Source: an uncultured Selenomonadales bacterium (lineage in GTDB: Bacteria; Bacillota; Negativicutes; Selenomonadales; Selenomonadaceae). From it: a DNA stretch of 64,000 nt. The stretch is taken from NCBI GenBank assembly GCA_947307055.1, contig CAMZHX010000011.1, forward strand, positions 1-64,000, given 5' to 3'. The notes beneath the pieces are model-generated. The model ran no database searches and was not told the origin of the DNA. It was given only the letters and a program-made list of their open reading frames with translations. The position numbers were made by a program, and so were the translations under genes. This document shows positions 17,024 to 26,000 of this stretch, one piece after another (position 1 is the first letter of the stretch; the number at the start of each line of letters is the position of its first letter).

Positions 17024-17422
17024 ATGGGAGATTGGACTATCAGCGATTTTTTAGGCGTTTTGCTCATTTTAATGGTCATGCAGGTCATCGGGACACATTT
17101 GCAGGTTAAAAAGTACCGAAAAGCCGTTCACAAGCTCCATAAACTCGGAAATTTGGGTGTAGGAGCGAAAAAAGGCAAGCTCGGCGGCGGAAATATCGTA
17201 ATTATCGCTTGCAAGGCCGACGGAACCGTCACAGGCGCGGAAGAAATGAAAGGTATGACCATTTTTGCTGGTTTTAAAGAAATTCCCGACATTATCGGAA
17301 AAAATATCTATAATTTGAAGTCCGAATACCAAATCGACGAAAAAAAATACAAAGCACACCTTCAAGCCATTGAAGCGTTGGAAATTCGGCTGAAAAACGA
17401 TTCGGAGGGCGAAAAATCATGA
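17024..17422 (+). CDS. GutM/SrlM-type transcriptional regulator
   Basis: The 132-residue protein has an N-terminal membrane helix (about 8-26, VLLILMVMQVIG) followed by the GutM domain: GNLGVGAKKGKLGGGNIVIIA, then MKGMTIFAGFKEIPDIIG. In enterobacteria GutM activates the glucitol operon, but no glucitol PTS gene is nearby here. ATG 17024 follows AGGAGGG; a longer reading frame from 16949 crosses the upstream terminator. Its stop overlaps the next start by ATGA, so it forms an operon with the exported pyrophosphatase. Confidence 0.8.
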   Translation: MGDWTISDFLGVLLILMVMQVIGTHLQVKKYRKAVHKLHKLGNLGVGAKKGKLGGGNIVIIACKADGTVTGAEEMKGMTIFAGFKEIPDIIGKNIYNLKSEYQIDEKKYKAHLQAIEALEIRLKNDSEGEKS

Positions 17423-18498
17423 AAGCATTAAAATTTTTCCTGCGAATGTGGGGATTTATCGTCGGAATGGTGCTAACTTTCGCGGCTTTACCCGTCGGAG
17501 AATGTAAAGTTGCCATCGATGACATTCGCTCGGCTTTTATCGAGGAATTCGAAGAAATTAGCAGGACAACTTACGTTATCGGCCACACTTGCCCCGATTC
17601 TGATACCGTTTGCTCCGCAATCGCTTACGCAAACTACAAAAATCAACTAAATTTCAAGTGCGAGCCGCGAATTTCAGGAAATTTGAACAAGGAAACCAAT
17701 TTTATCCTAAAATATTTCGATGTCGACGCTCCACCCGTCCTGAAAAGTGCTAAAGGGCAAAATATTATCCTCGTCGACCATAATTTAGCCGCGCAGGCAA
17801 TTTCTGACATTGAAAAGGCTCATATTGTCGAAATTATCGACCACCACAACATTTTTGGCGATATTAAGTCCAAAAAACCCGTTTTTTATCTGAGAATGCC
17901 CGTCGGATGCACTTCAACTATCGTTTGGCTGTGTTATCGGCAAAATAATATCAAAATCAATAAAAAAATCGCCGGATTGATGTTCGGAGCAATTTTATCC
18001 GATACTGATAACCTTCGCTCGGCAAATACGACCGGTTTAGATGTTGAAGCCGCACAAAATCTACAAAAAATAGCCGAAATCGAAGACCGAAATAAATTTT
18101 TCTTGGATATGGAACGCGATTTCACAAATTACGAGGGAATAAGCGCGCAAGATATAATTTTTACTGACTTTAAGGAGTTCAACGCGGGAAATTTGCGTTG
18201 CGGCTGGTCTACGGTCGCTACTTTGAACGTTGAGGAGCGCGAAAATATTAAAAATCGCCTCGATGAGTTCATGAAAACCTTTTCAAGCCCCAAATTAGAC
18301 ATGTTTTTTATCAAAGTGCACGAAATAGAAGGATATACGGCGGAAATATTAGCATACGGGGCAGGAGCACGAGAAATTTTAGCATCAGCATTAAATTTGG
18401 AGGGAAAAAACCGATTCATACTGGAAACGAACTTACCGAATAAAAAAATCGCCCGCGCAATCACACAGACGATAGAAAATTTGAGAATCGCGGCGTAA
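17419..18498 (+). CDS. Family II (DHH) inorganic pyrophosphatase-like protein with N-terminal export signal
   Basis: The C-terminal 320 residues match manganese-dependent family II pyrophosphatases: GHTCPDSDTVCSAIAYA (motif I), IILVDHN (II), EIIDHHNIF (III) and LSDTDN (IV), then a DHHA2-type domain. These enzymes hydrolyse pyrophosphate in the cytosol. This copy begins with MKALKFFLRMWGFIVGMVLT and AALPVGEC, a convincing signal peptide or anchor, which is odd for the family. No proper lipobox is seen. It overlaps gutM by ATGA and is followed by a two-helix membrane protein gene. It may act outside the membrane on a phospho-substrate other than pyrophosphate. Confidence 0.8.
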   Translation: MKALKFFLRMWGFIVGMVLTFAALPVGECKVAIDDIRSAFIEEFEEISRTTYVIGHTCPDSDTVCSAIAYANYKNQLNFKCEPRISGNLNKETNFILKYFDVDAPPVLKSAKGQNIILVDHNLAAQAISDIEKAHIVEIIDHHNIFGDIKSKKPVFYLRMPVGCTSTIVWLCYRQNNIKINKKIAGLMFGAILSDTDNLRSANTTGLDVEAAQNLQKIAEIEDRNKFFLDMERDFTNYEGISAQDIIFTDFKEFNAGNLRCGWSTVATLNVEERENIKNRLDEFMKTFSSPKLDMFFIKVHEIEGYTAEILAYGAGAREILASALNLEGKNRFILETNLPNKKIARAITQTIENLRIAA

Positions 18499-18516
18499 AA
18501 TGTGGAGGGAATATTA

Positions 18517-18780
18517 ATGGAAGACATTTTTGGCTTAATATTTTTAGTTTCGTTAGTGGCGAGCATATATTTTTTTATTCGGCTGGTGATAAGGGCAATT
18601 TTTGGCGGCGAAACGTCCGGATATAGGACAAAATTAGTAATATCGCTTGGAGCGTTGATAATTTCGGTCGCGCTATTCTCTTTTATCGAAATGTTAATCG
18701 AAGAGAACGAAGCGGACTTAAAAGAGGAAGCTCAACAGCGATTGGAAGAGACTTTGGAGCAAAATTTCCCGTCGAAATAA
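18517..18780 (+). CDS. Small two-helix membrane protein
   Basis: Not recognised. The 87-residue product has two hydrophobic helices (about 4-26 and 40-62) joined by a short basic loop, and an acidic helical tail (EENEADLKEEAQQRLEETLE). ATG 18517 has GGAGGG upstream. It starts 18 bases after the pyrophosphatase-like gene and is the last gene of that operon, convergent with mqnA. Confidence 0.7.
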   Translation: MEDIFGLIFLVSLVASIYFFIRLVIRAIFGGETSGYRTKLVISLGALIISVALFSFIEMLIEENEADLKEEAQQRLEETLEQNFPSK

Positions 18781-18809
18781 AGAGAGATGAGTTCAGTGCA
18801 AAGTCTGAT

Positions 18810-19634
18810 TTAGGTTTTAGCGAATTGCAAATCGGGCACCTTATCAATCAAATTGAGCGCGGCGGCCTTTTGATAATAAATTTTCAAGGCGTCGAGAGCC
18901 TCTGCAGTCAAATTCCACTTGATAGCCCCGCCCAAATAGTTATTTAGCTCGTCGAAGGTGAAATTTTTAGTTGAGAGCACGGATTTTATGGCGGCGGCTT
19001 TATTTTCGATTCCGAATTGGAAAGCGCGTAAGATTTTTTGATAAACGGGCTGAAAATCTTGAGTTTCGGCGAAATTTTTTCTTACAGTCCACAAAGCGTA
19101 AACCATTTGCCGACCCGTCAGCTTATGCCATTCCCTGCCCAAATCGTAAACGTAAAAATTTTTTGGCGGGTGCAAATAGATAAAAAGAGCGTCATCGCCG
19201 ATAAAAAGTGCGGCGTTTGCGTCTTTTTCGACGGGATTTTCGACTTTTACGGCTCGCGTCTCGTAATTTGGGGTTAAATGGTAACTTTCGTGCAAAATAA
19301 TCTTCAAAAGGCATTGAGCGGTAGCGGATTTCGATGTCAAGACTATTTTATCATTTTTTAGCGTTTCGATAGGTTTTCGCGAGACTAAAACGATACTTGT
19401 AACGTCTGAATCGGCGCGGACGCAAATTTTGGGCAAAATCAGGAGATTTTCGGCTTGGCGAGCGTATTCAATGGAAGAAATGTTGCTTATTTCGATTTTT
19501 CCGACCCTAAGCTCGTTATTTAGGAAAGTTGGGACGCCGTAGACGATATTTAAGTCTTGAGCGGTATTTTTGTAGCCAAAATTGAGCGGAAGGACGTTTA
19601 AAAAGCTAATGTGACCGATTTTTGGGCTGTTCAT
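18810..19634 (-). CDS. mqnA: Chorismate dehydratase (futalosine pathway)
   Basis: MqnA converts chorismate to 3-enolpyruvyl-benzoate, the first step of menaquinone synthesis by the futalosine route. The N-terminal IGHISFLNVLPLNFG and the substrate-binding blocks ISNISSIEYAR and LTSKSATAQCLLKI identify the family, a periplasmic-binding-protein fold used as an enzyme. ATG 19634 has GAGG at good spacing. A TTG at 19652 would overlap the guaA stop and is less likely. It follows guaA by 10 bases. No other mqn gene is in the window. Confidence 0.88.
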   Translation of the reverse strand: MNSPKIGHISFLNVLPLNFGYKNTAQDLNIVYGVPTFLNNELRVGKIEISNISSIEYARQAENLLILPKICVRADSDVTSIVLVSRKPIETLKNDKIVLTSKSATAQCLLKIILHESYHLTPNYETRAVKVENPVEKDANAALFIGDDALFIYLHPPKNFYVYDLGREWHKLTGRQMVYALWTVRKNFAETQDFQPVYQKILRAFQFGIENKAAAIKSVLSTKNFTFDELNNYLGGAIKWNLTAEALDALKIYYQKAAALNLIDKVPDLQFAKT

Positions 19635-19644
19635 GAAATTTTCC

Positions 19645-21162
19645 TCATTCAAATTCGATAGTAGCAGGCGGTTTGCTCGTGCAGTCGTAAAGGACGCGAT
19701 TTACGCCTTTAACTTCGTTTACAATGCGATTTGCGACGGTATTTAGCGTTTCAAATGGGATATTTGCGGCTTCGGCGGTCATAAAATCGCTTGTGAGGAC
19801 TGCGCGAAGGGCAACCGCGTAATCGTAAGTTCTTCCGTCGCCCATAACGCCGACTGAGCGCATATTTGTAAGCGCGGCGAAGTATTGAGCGAGATTTTTG
19901 GCGATTTCGGAAGATTTTTCGACTTCTTCGCGGAAAATAGCGTCTGAATCCTGAACAATTTTAATTTTTTCCTCAGTAACCTCGCCGATAATGCGAATTG
20001 CGAGGCCTGGACCCGGAAAAGGCTGACGATTGACGATATTTTCGGGCAAACCGAGTTCGCGACCGACTTTACGCACTTCATCTTTAAAAAGTAGGCGCAA
20101 AGGCTCGATAATCTCCTTAAAATCGACGAAATCGGGCAAACCGCCAACATTATGATGAGATTTAATAACTGCGGACTTGCCTAAACCGCTTTCGATGACA
20201 TCTGGATAGATTGTACCCTGAACTAAGTAGTCAACTGCGCCGATTTTCTTAGAAATTTCCTCGAAAACGCGGATAAATTCTTCTCCGATGATTTTTCTTT
20301 TGAGTTCTGGCTCGAAAACGCCTTTTAAACGGTTTAAAAACCTTTTTGAGGCGTCAACTTTAATAAAATTCAAGTCGAAGTGGCTAAAAACTTCCTCTAC
20401 TTGCTTAGCCTCGTCCTTACGTAAAAGCCCGTGATCCACGAAGACGCAAGTAAGGTTTTTTCCGACGGATTTACTCAAAAGAACGGCCGCGACGCTCGAA
20501 TCGACGCCACCGGAGAGTGCGCAAAGGACTTTTCCGTCTCCGATTTTGTTTTTTAGCTGAGAAATTGTGCTTGAGGCGAAAAAATCCATTTTCCAATCGC
20601 GATTACAGCCGCAGATGTCCACAAAGTTGGAAAAAATCTTCATTCCCTCGACTGTGTGAACAACTTCGGGGTGAAATTGCACGGCGTAGAGATTTTTTGC
20701 GGAATTTTCTATTGCGGCGATAGGACAAGCGTTTGTAGAGGCGATAACGGAAAAATTTTCGGGTTTTGAGCAAATTTTATCGGAATGGCTCATCCAAACG
20801 ACGGAATTTTGATTTACACCGCGAAAAAGCTTTGAATCGGCTAAAATTTGGAGATTTGTCTTGCCGAACTCGCTGATTTGGGATTTTTCGACTTCGCCGC
20901 CGAAAATTTTGGCGATAGCCTGTGCGCCGTAGCAAATTCCGAGAATTGGGACGTTCAAATCAAAAATTTCGGTTGGCGGGAGCAAAGAATCAGAATTATA
21001 GACGCTTTGAGGGCCGCCGGTCAAAATAATTCCTTTAGGATTGAGTTCGCGAATTTTTTCGACGCTCAAAGCGGTATGAACTTCGCAATAAACGTTATTT
21101 TCGCGGATTCTGCGTGCAATCAGCTGATTATACTGCCCGCCGAAGTCTAAAACTAAAATCAT
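19645..21162 (-). CDS. guaA: GMP synthase (glutamine-hydrolysing)
   Basis: GuaA aminates XMP to GMP using glutamine. The N-terminal class I amidotransferase has the nucleophile Cys in ILGICYGAQ and HPEVVHT with the catalytic His. The PP-loop ATPase has [12 protein letters not shown], and the C-terminal dimerisation domain ends KPPATIEFE. The length is normal. I chose ATG 21162, which begins MILVLDFG as in homologues. A TTG at 21174 adds four residues and is possible. The region upstream to metK is filled by a repeat hairpin. Confidence 0.95.
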   Translation of the reverse strand: MILVLDFGGQYNQLIARRIRENNVYCEVHTALSVEKIRELNPKGIILTGGPQSVYNSDSLLPPTEIFDLNVPILGICYGAQAIAKIFGGEVEKSQISEFGKTNLQILADSKLFRGVNQNSVVWMSHSDKICSKPENFSVIASTNACPIAAIENSAKNLYAVQFHPEVVHTVEGMKIFSNFVDICGCNRDWKMDFFASSTISQLKNKIGDGKVLCALSGGVDSSVAAVLLSKSVGKNLTCVFVDHGLLRKDEAKQVEEVFSHFDLNFIKVDASKRFLNRLKGVFEPELKRKIIGEEFIRVFEEISKKIGAVDYLVQGTIYPDVIESGLGKSAVIKSHHNVGGLPDFVDFKEIIEPLRLLFKDEVRKVGRELGLPENIVNRQPFPGPGLAIRIIGEVTEEKIKIVQDSDAIFREEVEKSSEIAKNLAQYFAALTNMRSVGVMGDGRTYDYAVALRAVLTSDFMTAEAANIPFETLNTVANRIVNEVKGVNRVLYDCTSKPPATIEFE

Positions 21163-21193
21163 TTCCCTTTCCAAGTGAATCCCCCCAAAAAAA

Positions 21194-21284
21194 TTAGGTT
21201 ATTAGTAGTTAGGTTATCAGGTTATTAGTAATAATAACCACTCAACAACCTAATAACCTAATAACCCAATAACCTAATAACCTC
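21194..21284. repeat. Head-to-head 8-base repeat hairpin (GGTTATTA family)
   Basis: GGTTATTA-type units on the left face five AACCTAAT-type units on the right, with a period of 8. It fills the gap between guaA and the metK stop and could terminate metK transcripts. Confidence 0.8.
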
Positions 21285-22451
21285 TTAAAGTCCTGCCGCT
21301 TTCTTTAAAATTTCTGCTTTGTCGAGTTTTTCCCAAGAAAAATCTGCATCAACCCTGCCGAAATGCCCATAAGCCGAAGTTTGACGATAAATCGGGCGGC
21401 GAAGGTCGAGCATTTTAATAATTCCCGCCGGGCGCAAGTCAAAATTCTCTTTAACGAGCTTTTCAATCAAAGTTTCGTCAACTTTAGCCGTGCCAAAACT
21501 CTCGACGCGAATCGAAACAGGATAAGCAACGCCGATTGCGTAGGCAAGTTGAATTTCGCATTCATCAGCGAGACCGGCCGCCACAATATTTTTCGCGACG
21601 TAACGAGCCGCATAAGCCGCGCTCCTGTCGACTTTTGTAGGATCTTTGCCGCTAAAAGCCCCGCCGCCATGACGAGCCCACCCGCCGTAGGTGTCGACGA
21701 TAATTTTTCTGCCGGTCAAGCCGCTATCGCCCTGAGGACCGCCGATTACAAATTTGCCGGTCGGGTTCACAAAATATTTCGTCTCGGCCGTCAAAAGTTC
21801 CGCCGGCACAATCGGTTTGACGACGTATTCAATCATGTCGCGCTTAATCTGCTCAAGTTCGACTTCGGGATTGTGTTGCGTGGAAATGACAATCGTATCG
21901 ACCGCGACGGGTTTACGCCCTTCGTAAGCGATAGTGACTTGCGTTTTGCCGTCGGGGCGCAGGTAATTGACTTCGTGCGTAGATTTCCTGACTTCTGCGA
22001 GGCGACGGGCTAATTTATGTGCAAGCGAAATCGGCAAGGGCATATATTCGGGCGTCTGATTGGTCGCGTAGCCAAACATCATGCCTTGATCGCCCGCGCC
22101 AATTTCGTTTTTGTCATCAAATGCATTGTCGACGCCCTGCGCAATGTCGGGCGATTGCTCGTCGAGGGAAATCAAAACGCCAACCGTATCCGCGTCGAAG
22201 CCATAAGCCGAATTAGTGTAGCCTATTTCGCGAATCGCGCCGCGAATAATTTTGGCAATGTCAACATAACAAGTCGTAGAAACTTCGCCAACGACGTGTA
22301 CTTGACCGGTCGTGACGAGAGTTTCGCAAGCGACGCGCCCCATTGGATCTCGCTCTATAATCTCATCTAAAATGCTATCGGAAATTTTGTCCGCGACCTT
22401 ATCGGGGTGCCCTTCGGTTACTGATTCGGAAGTAAATAACATTCTGCGCAT
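21285..22451 (-). CDS. metK: S-adenosylmethionine synthetase
   Basis: MetK makes SAM from methionine and ATP. Hallmarks are [20 protein letters not shown] near the start, the hexapeptide GAGDQG and the P-loop-like [16 protein letters not shown]. The length of 388 is normal. ATG 22451 has GCGAGG 8 bases upstream. No SAM riboswitch could be found in the 5' region on this strand. A plausible promoter lies at 22482-22510. Confidence 0.96.
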   Translation of the reverse strand: MRRMLFTSESVTEGHPDKVADKISDSILDEIIERDPMGRVACETLVTTGQVHVVGEVSTTCYVDIAKIIRGAIREIGYTNSAYGFDADTVGVLISLDEQSPDIAQGVDNAFDDKNEIGAGDQGMMFGYATNQTPEYMPLPISLAHKLARRLAEVRKSTHEVNYLRPDGKTQVTIAYEGRKPVAVDTIVISTQHNPEVELEQIKRDMIEYVVKPIVPAELLTAETKYFVNPTGKFVIGGPQGDSGLTGRKIIVDTYGGWARHGGGAFSGKDPTKVDRSAAYAARYVAKNIVAAGLADECEIQLAYAIGVAYPVSIRVESFGTAKVDETLIEKLVKENFDLRPAGIIKMLDLRRPIYRQTSAYGHFGRVDADFSWEKLDKAEILKKAAGL

Positions 22452-22481
22452 TCTTATACCTCGCTTTCAAAAGTTTTATCA

Positions 22482-22510
22482 AAGCTAACACATTTAAGCT
22501 AAACCGTCAA
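22482..22510 (-). promoter_or_regulatory. Probable promoter of metK
   Basis: Minus-strand TTGACG (22510-22505), 17 bases and TAGCTT (22487-22482), about 30 bases before the ATG. The -10 box is imperfect. Confidence 0.5.
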
Positions 22511-22562
22511 TAAAAATTTTTAGCATTAGATTAGTCACTAACAAAACTTTAATATTTAATGA

Positions 22563-22591
22563 TTGACAAAACTTTTTTCCTGCAATATTAT
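22563..22591 (+). promoter_or_regulatory. Near-consensus sigma-70 promoter with no adjacent gene
   Basis: TTGACA (22563-22568), 17 bases, TATTAT (22586-22591). Transcription would begin near 22598, about 465 bases before the first ATG, into a stretch with hairpins but no convincing reading frame. Confidence 0.75.
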
Positions 22592-22597
22592 GCGCTT

Positions 22598-22976
22598 GAC
22601 AGTCAAAAGCGTTTGGTGGACGCCGACTCGTCAAGGGGGGCTTTTAACCTAAGTTGGGGGACTGATGGTTAAAGTCAATTTCTTTGTGGCGTTTGGAACG
22701 GCGAATCTTTTCATATTTGCCGATTCAACGCTGTTTTGCTTTTAGTCGGTTGGCAGTAAAATCGTTCTGCCGTAAAATAAAAACGTGGCGGTTAATGTCT
22801 TCCGTTTTAACAAAAAGTGTCGTGTACTTACAAAAAATATCCTCAAGCGAGGAAACTTATTTTAACGAAATGAACCGATAGGGTTCGGCTCGCAAACAAA
22901 GGCATTTAGGTTTTTCGCTCAATAGCCTATGCCTTTCAGAATTCTTTCGGTTCATTATCAATCTTTTTCTGCTATC
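22598..22976 (+). ncRNA. Candidate structured RNA or long leader
   Basis: Downstream of a strong promoter several stems can form. CTTTTAACC (22641-22649) pairs with GGTTAAAG (22667-22674). GCGTT plus GAATC (22689-22707) pair with GATTC-AACGC (22722-22731). GGCAG pairs with CTGCC (22752-22771). A long hairpin joins AATGAACCGA (22869-22878) to TCGGTTCATT (22947-22956), with AAAGGCAT/ATGCCTTT inside. The only reading frame, of 65 codons, has no ribosome site. It does not show the landmarks of tmRNA, RNase P RNA, SRP RNA or a SAM riboswitch. It may be a free RNA or the leader of the giant gene. Confidence 0.45.
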
Positions 22977-22977
22977 G

Positions 22978-23010
22978 GTCGCACTCCATACGAGGTGCGT
23001 GGATTGAAAT
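22978..23010 (+). CRISPR. Single orphan type I-C-like CRISPR repeat
   Basis: A 33-base unit begins GTCGCACTCC and ends GGTGCGTGGATTGAAAT, which matches the type I-C repeat class as I know it at both ends, with variation only in the loop. There is one copy, no second repeat or spacer array, and no cas gene in the window. Its final TTGAAA serves as a possible -35 box for the following gene. Confidence 0.65.
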
Positions 23011-23031
23011 CTAAATCTTGAATCATACAAT
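23004..23031 (+). promoter_or_regulatory. Possible promoter of the first giant gene, formed partly by the CRISPR repeat
   Basis: TTGAAA (23004-23009, the end of the repeat), 16 bases, TACAAT (23026-23031), about 33 bases before ATG 23064. It is weaker than the promoter at 22563. Confidence 0.45.
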
Positions 23032-23063
23032 AAAAAGAGATTTAAGAAGGGAGTTCTAATTAA

Positions 23064-26000
23064 ATGAGCGATTTGTTCAAATTTGATTTACAGCGTTTTG
23101 CAGTCGTAATCACTAATGATGCTGGTGAACCCGTAACGGTTCAGTCTTATTCCACTGGCGGTGCTTCAAACGCAGGTGCATATTATTTTGATTCTGCCGG
23201 AAAATATGCTGTCGGCTCGACCTTCGAGGGCGACGTAACCATTACCGCTGATTTTGAAGACGGCACGGCCGACGATGTGGGCGTAGGCAATTATATTATA
23301 TCGGAAGTCACAGGCATTGCCTTACCCGGCACTGGCACTGGCGAAATCACGACTGGCGCAGGCGTTGGCACTTCCACTACTCCTGCTGCTATCAACAACC
23401 TCGGAAGTGCAAATCTCACTTTCAGCGGCACGACTCTTGCATTCCAAAACGCTTCCTCCGACGCTGCCGTTAATGTTTACGGTGGTAGCAATATAGCTTA
23501 TGTTGCTATTGAAAGCGGCTCCTTCTCTGCAGCAAGTGTTACAGGGCTTAACATCAATGATACCGAATCTGGCTCTGCACTCACTATCGATAAAGCTTTT
23601 ACCTTTACGGGCAACAGCGACGGCGGCTCAATCACGCTCAGCGAAACTGGCGCAAATGTTTCCGCTACTGACGGCGCAACTGTCGTTTCTGCTCCTGCGG
23701 GCTCGGACAATACAATCACTGTTTTGGGCACAACTTTAAATTATTCCGCTTCAAGCGCGGCCGCCATTGCCATTGACGCCGATAATGCCAGTATCGCCGG
23801 CTATACACTTTCCGAAACCGGCGACAAAGTTGCTATTCCTGCGGCTCTTGCAGGCAGTGAAGACTTTGTATTAAACGACGGCGATCTTGCTACAGACTAT
23901 ATGCCCTCTTCCGGCTACACTATCGAAAAACTTGAGAGCGGCTATTATACAAATGGATTCGCTAGTAAAGTTTCCCTCGGCGAAGATGAATATATTTTGA
24001 CCAATACCACCGGCTCCGCCGCAATCGCTGTTTCCAATGACGGCTCCGACATTACGGCTGTTGTCCTTAACACCGGCGATATTCTCGCGCCCGCTTCTGG
24101 TAGCGACCTCACTGCCGTCGGCGATACCATGACCCTTTACAAAAATTCTATCTCCGATGACAACAAAATTAATATCAACCTTACAAGTGCTTCCGAAGTC
24201 AGCGTAACTCGTTCTGATTCCGCTGTCTCCATAGGCAACGTTAGCGGCTCCGAAGGCGACGCAGTTGTTTTGGGCGACGCTACTTTCGAGTATTCCAATA
24301 AAAATGGTTATGCCGTGTACAATGATGACGGCACTGCCGAGGTCAGTGTTGCAAGCGGTTCCGGCGAAAATCGCGGCGAAATCTCAGTCACCGACGAAGG
24401 CGACAGCCCCATTGGTATTACCTTCAATGGCGATGCTTCGGTCAGAGTTGATAATAGCGGCGAAGCTTTCATCTTAACCAACACAAAAAATATTGCCGGC
24501 ATTACTGACCTTCAGGACGGCGTAGTCATGTTGGCTGAAAATATTCAAATCGTTGCTGAGGGCGTTGATAGTGCTACCATTAACAACTACGCTATCAGCA
24601 CCGAAAACTTGGGCGACGACTTCAGCGGCAACTTAACCATCACTATCGACGAAGACGGCAAAATCACTCAAATCGTTGATTCCGAAGACACCAGCACCGA
24701 TATTAAAGAAAACGCTATTACAGATGATAACGTTGAAAACCCGCTCGAAGGTGATGCCGATAGCGATTCTGATTCCGACAGCGACAGTGATTCCGACAGC
24801 GACAGTGATTCCGACAGCGATAGCGACTCCGATTCCGACAGCGATAGCGACTCCGATTCCGACAGCGATAGCGACTCTGATTCCGACAGCGACTCCGATT
24901 CTGATAGCGATTCCGATTCCGATAGCGACTCCGATTCCGATAGCGACTCCGATTCTGATAGCGATTCCGATTCTGATAGCGACTCCGATTCTGATAGCGA
25001 CAGTGATTCTGACAGCGACAGCGATTCCGATTCTGATAGCGACAGTGATTCTGACAGCGACAGTGATTCCGACAGCGACAGTGATTCCGACAGCGACAGC
25101 GACTCCGATTCCGACAGTGATTCCGATAGCGATTCCGATAGCGATTCCGATTCCGACAGCGATTCTGATAGTGATTCCGATTCTGATTCCGACAGTAGCG
25201 AAATTCAGCCGCCTATCGATATATATACTCAAATTAATATAAATCCTGAAAGTACCTATAGCAAAAGTGACTTTAAGAACGGCAAGCTCACTATCGGCAA
25301 GAATGATTCTAGTGCCGAAGTCATTATGAGCACTGGCGCACAAACGCTTACTTTCAATAACGAAGGCGGCAACGAGGCATTTGTCATCGCTGAGGCTACT
25401 GGTGCTAAGACAATTACGCTTTCAAACGGCGGCGACGTTGTTGCTGTTTATGGCTCCAAGGGACGCGGGCTCTCTGTCAACGTAACAGGCGGCACGGGTA
25501 ATGATAGCCTCTACGCCTTCAGAAACGCCCCCATAAACTTTAACATGAGCAAGGGCGGCAAAGATAAAGTTTATCTCGCATTCGGCGATAATAGCCAAAA
25601 TGTCACCTTGACAGGTTACAACGCCTCAACCGGCGGCGGTATCGCTTTGGGCGGCGACGCCTCAGCAATCTTGGATGCAATTCAAAACGAAACAATCACC
25701 TTCGGCAACGGCGTAGTCAATCTCAACGGCGCAAACGGCAACAAAGCTAAAGTCGAGTTCGCAGGATACACCAGCGATAGCGGCTCCACCGTGTTCAACT
25801 TCTACGACGCAAGCGACAATAAGCAAGCAGTCGGCTTCACCAATAACGACGGCGGCGCAATCAACGTCAGCTCTTCGGGCGACAGTCATATTCTCGTTGG
25901 CAACTACAACGACAAGAAAGACGGTAGCTCAACCCTCTTGGGCGGCGCGGGCAATGATACAATCCTTGCCGGTGCAGGCGATGTCGTCAACGCGGGCGCA

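Noticed and set aside
22452-22600. SAM riboswitch upstream of metK
   Set aside because: The minus strand lacks the conserved S-box core; only a promoter-like pair of hexamers is seen.
22684-22881. 65-codon frame between metK and giant gene 1
   Set aside because: No Shine-Dalgarno, odd composition, and it crosses several strong stems; the stretch is better seen as non-coding.
22978-23063. CRISPR array
   Set aside because: Only one repeat unit exists; there is no second copy or spacer pattern, so it is reported as an orphan repeat.
24633-25343. Minus-strand frame rich in Gly-Ile and Ala-Val-Gly repeats
   Set aside because: Direct antisense product of the Ser-Asp repeat; no independent signal.
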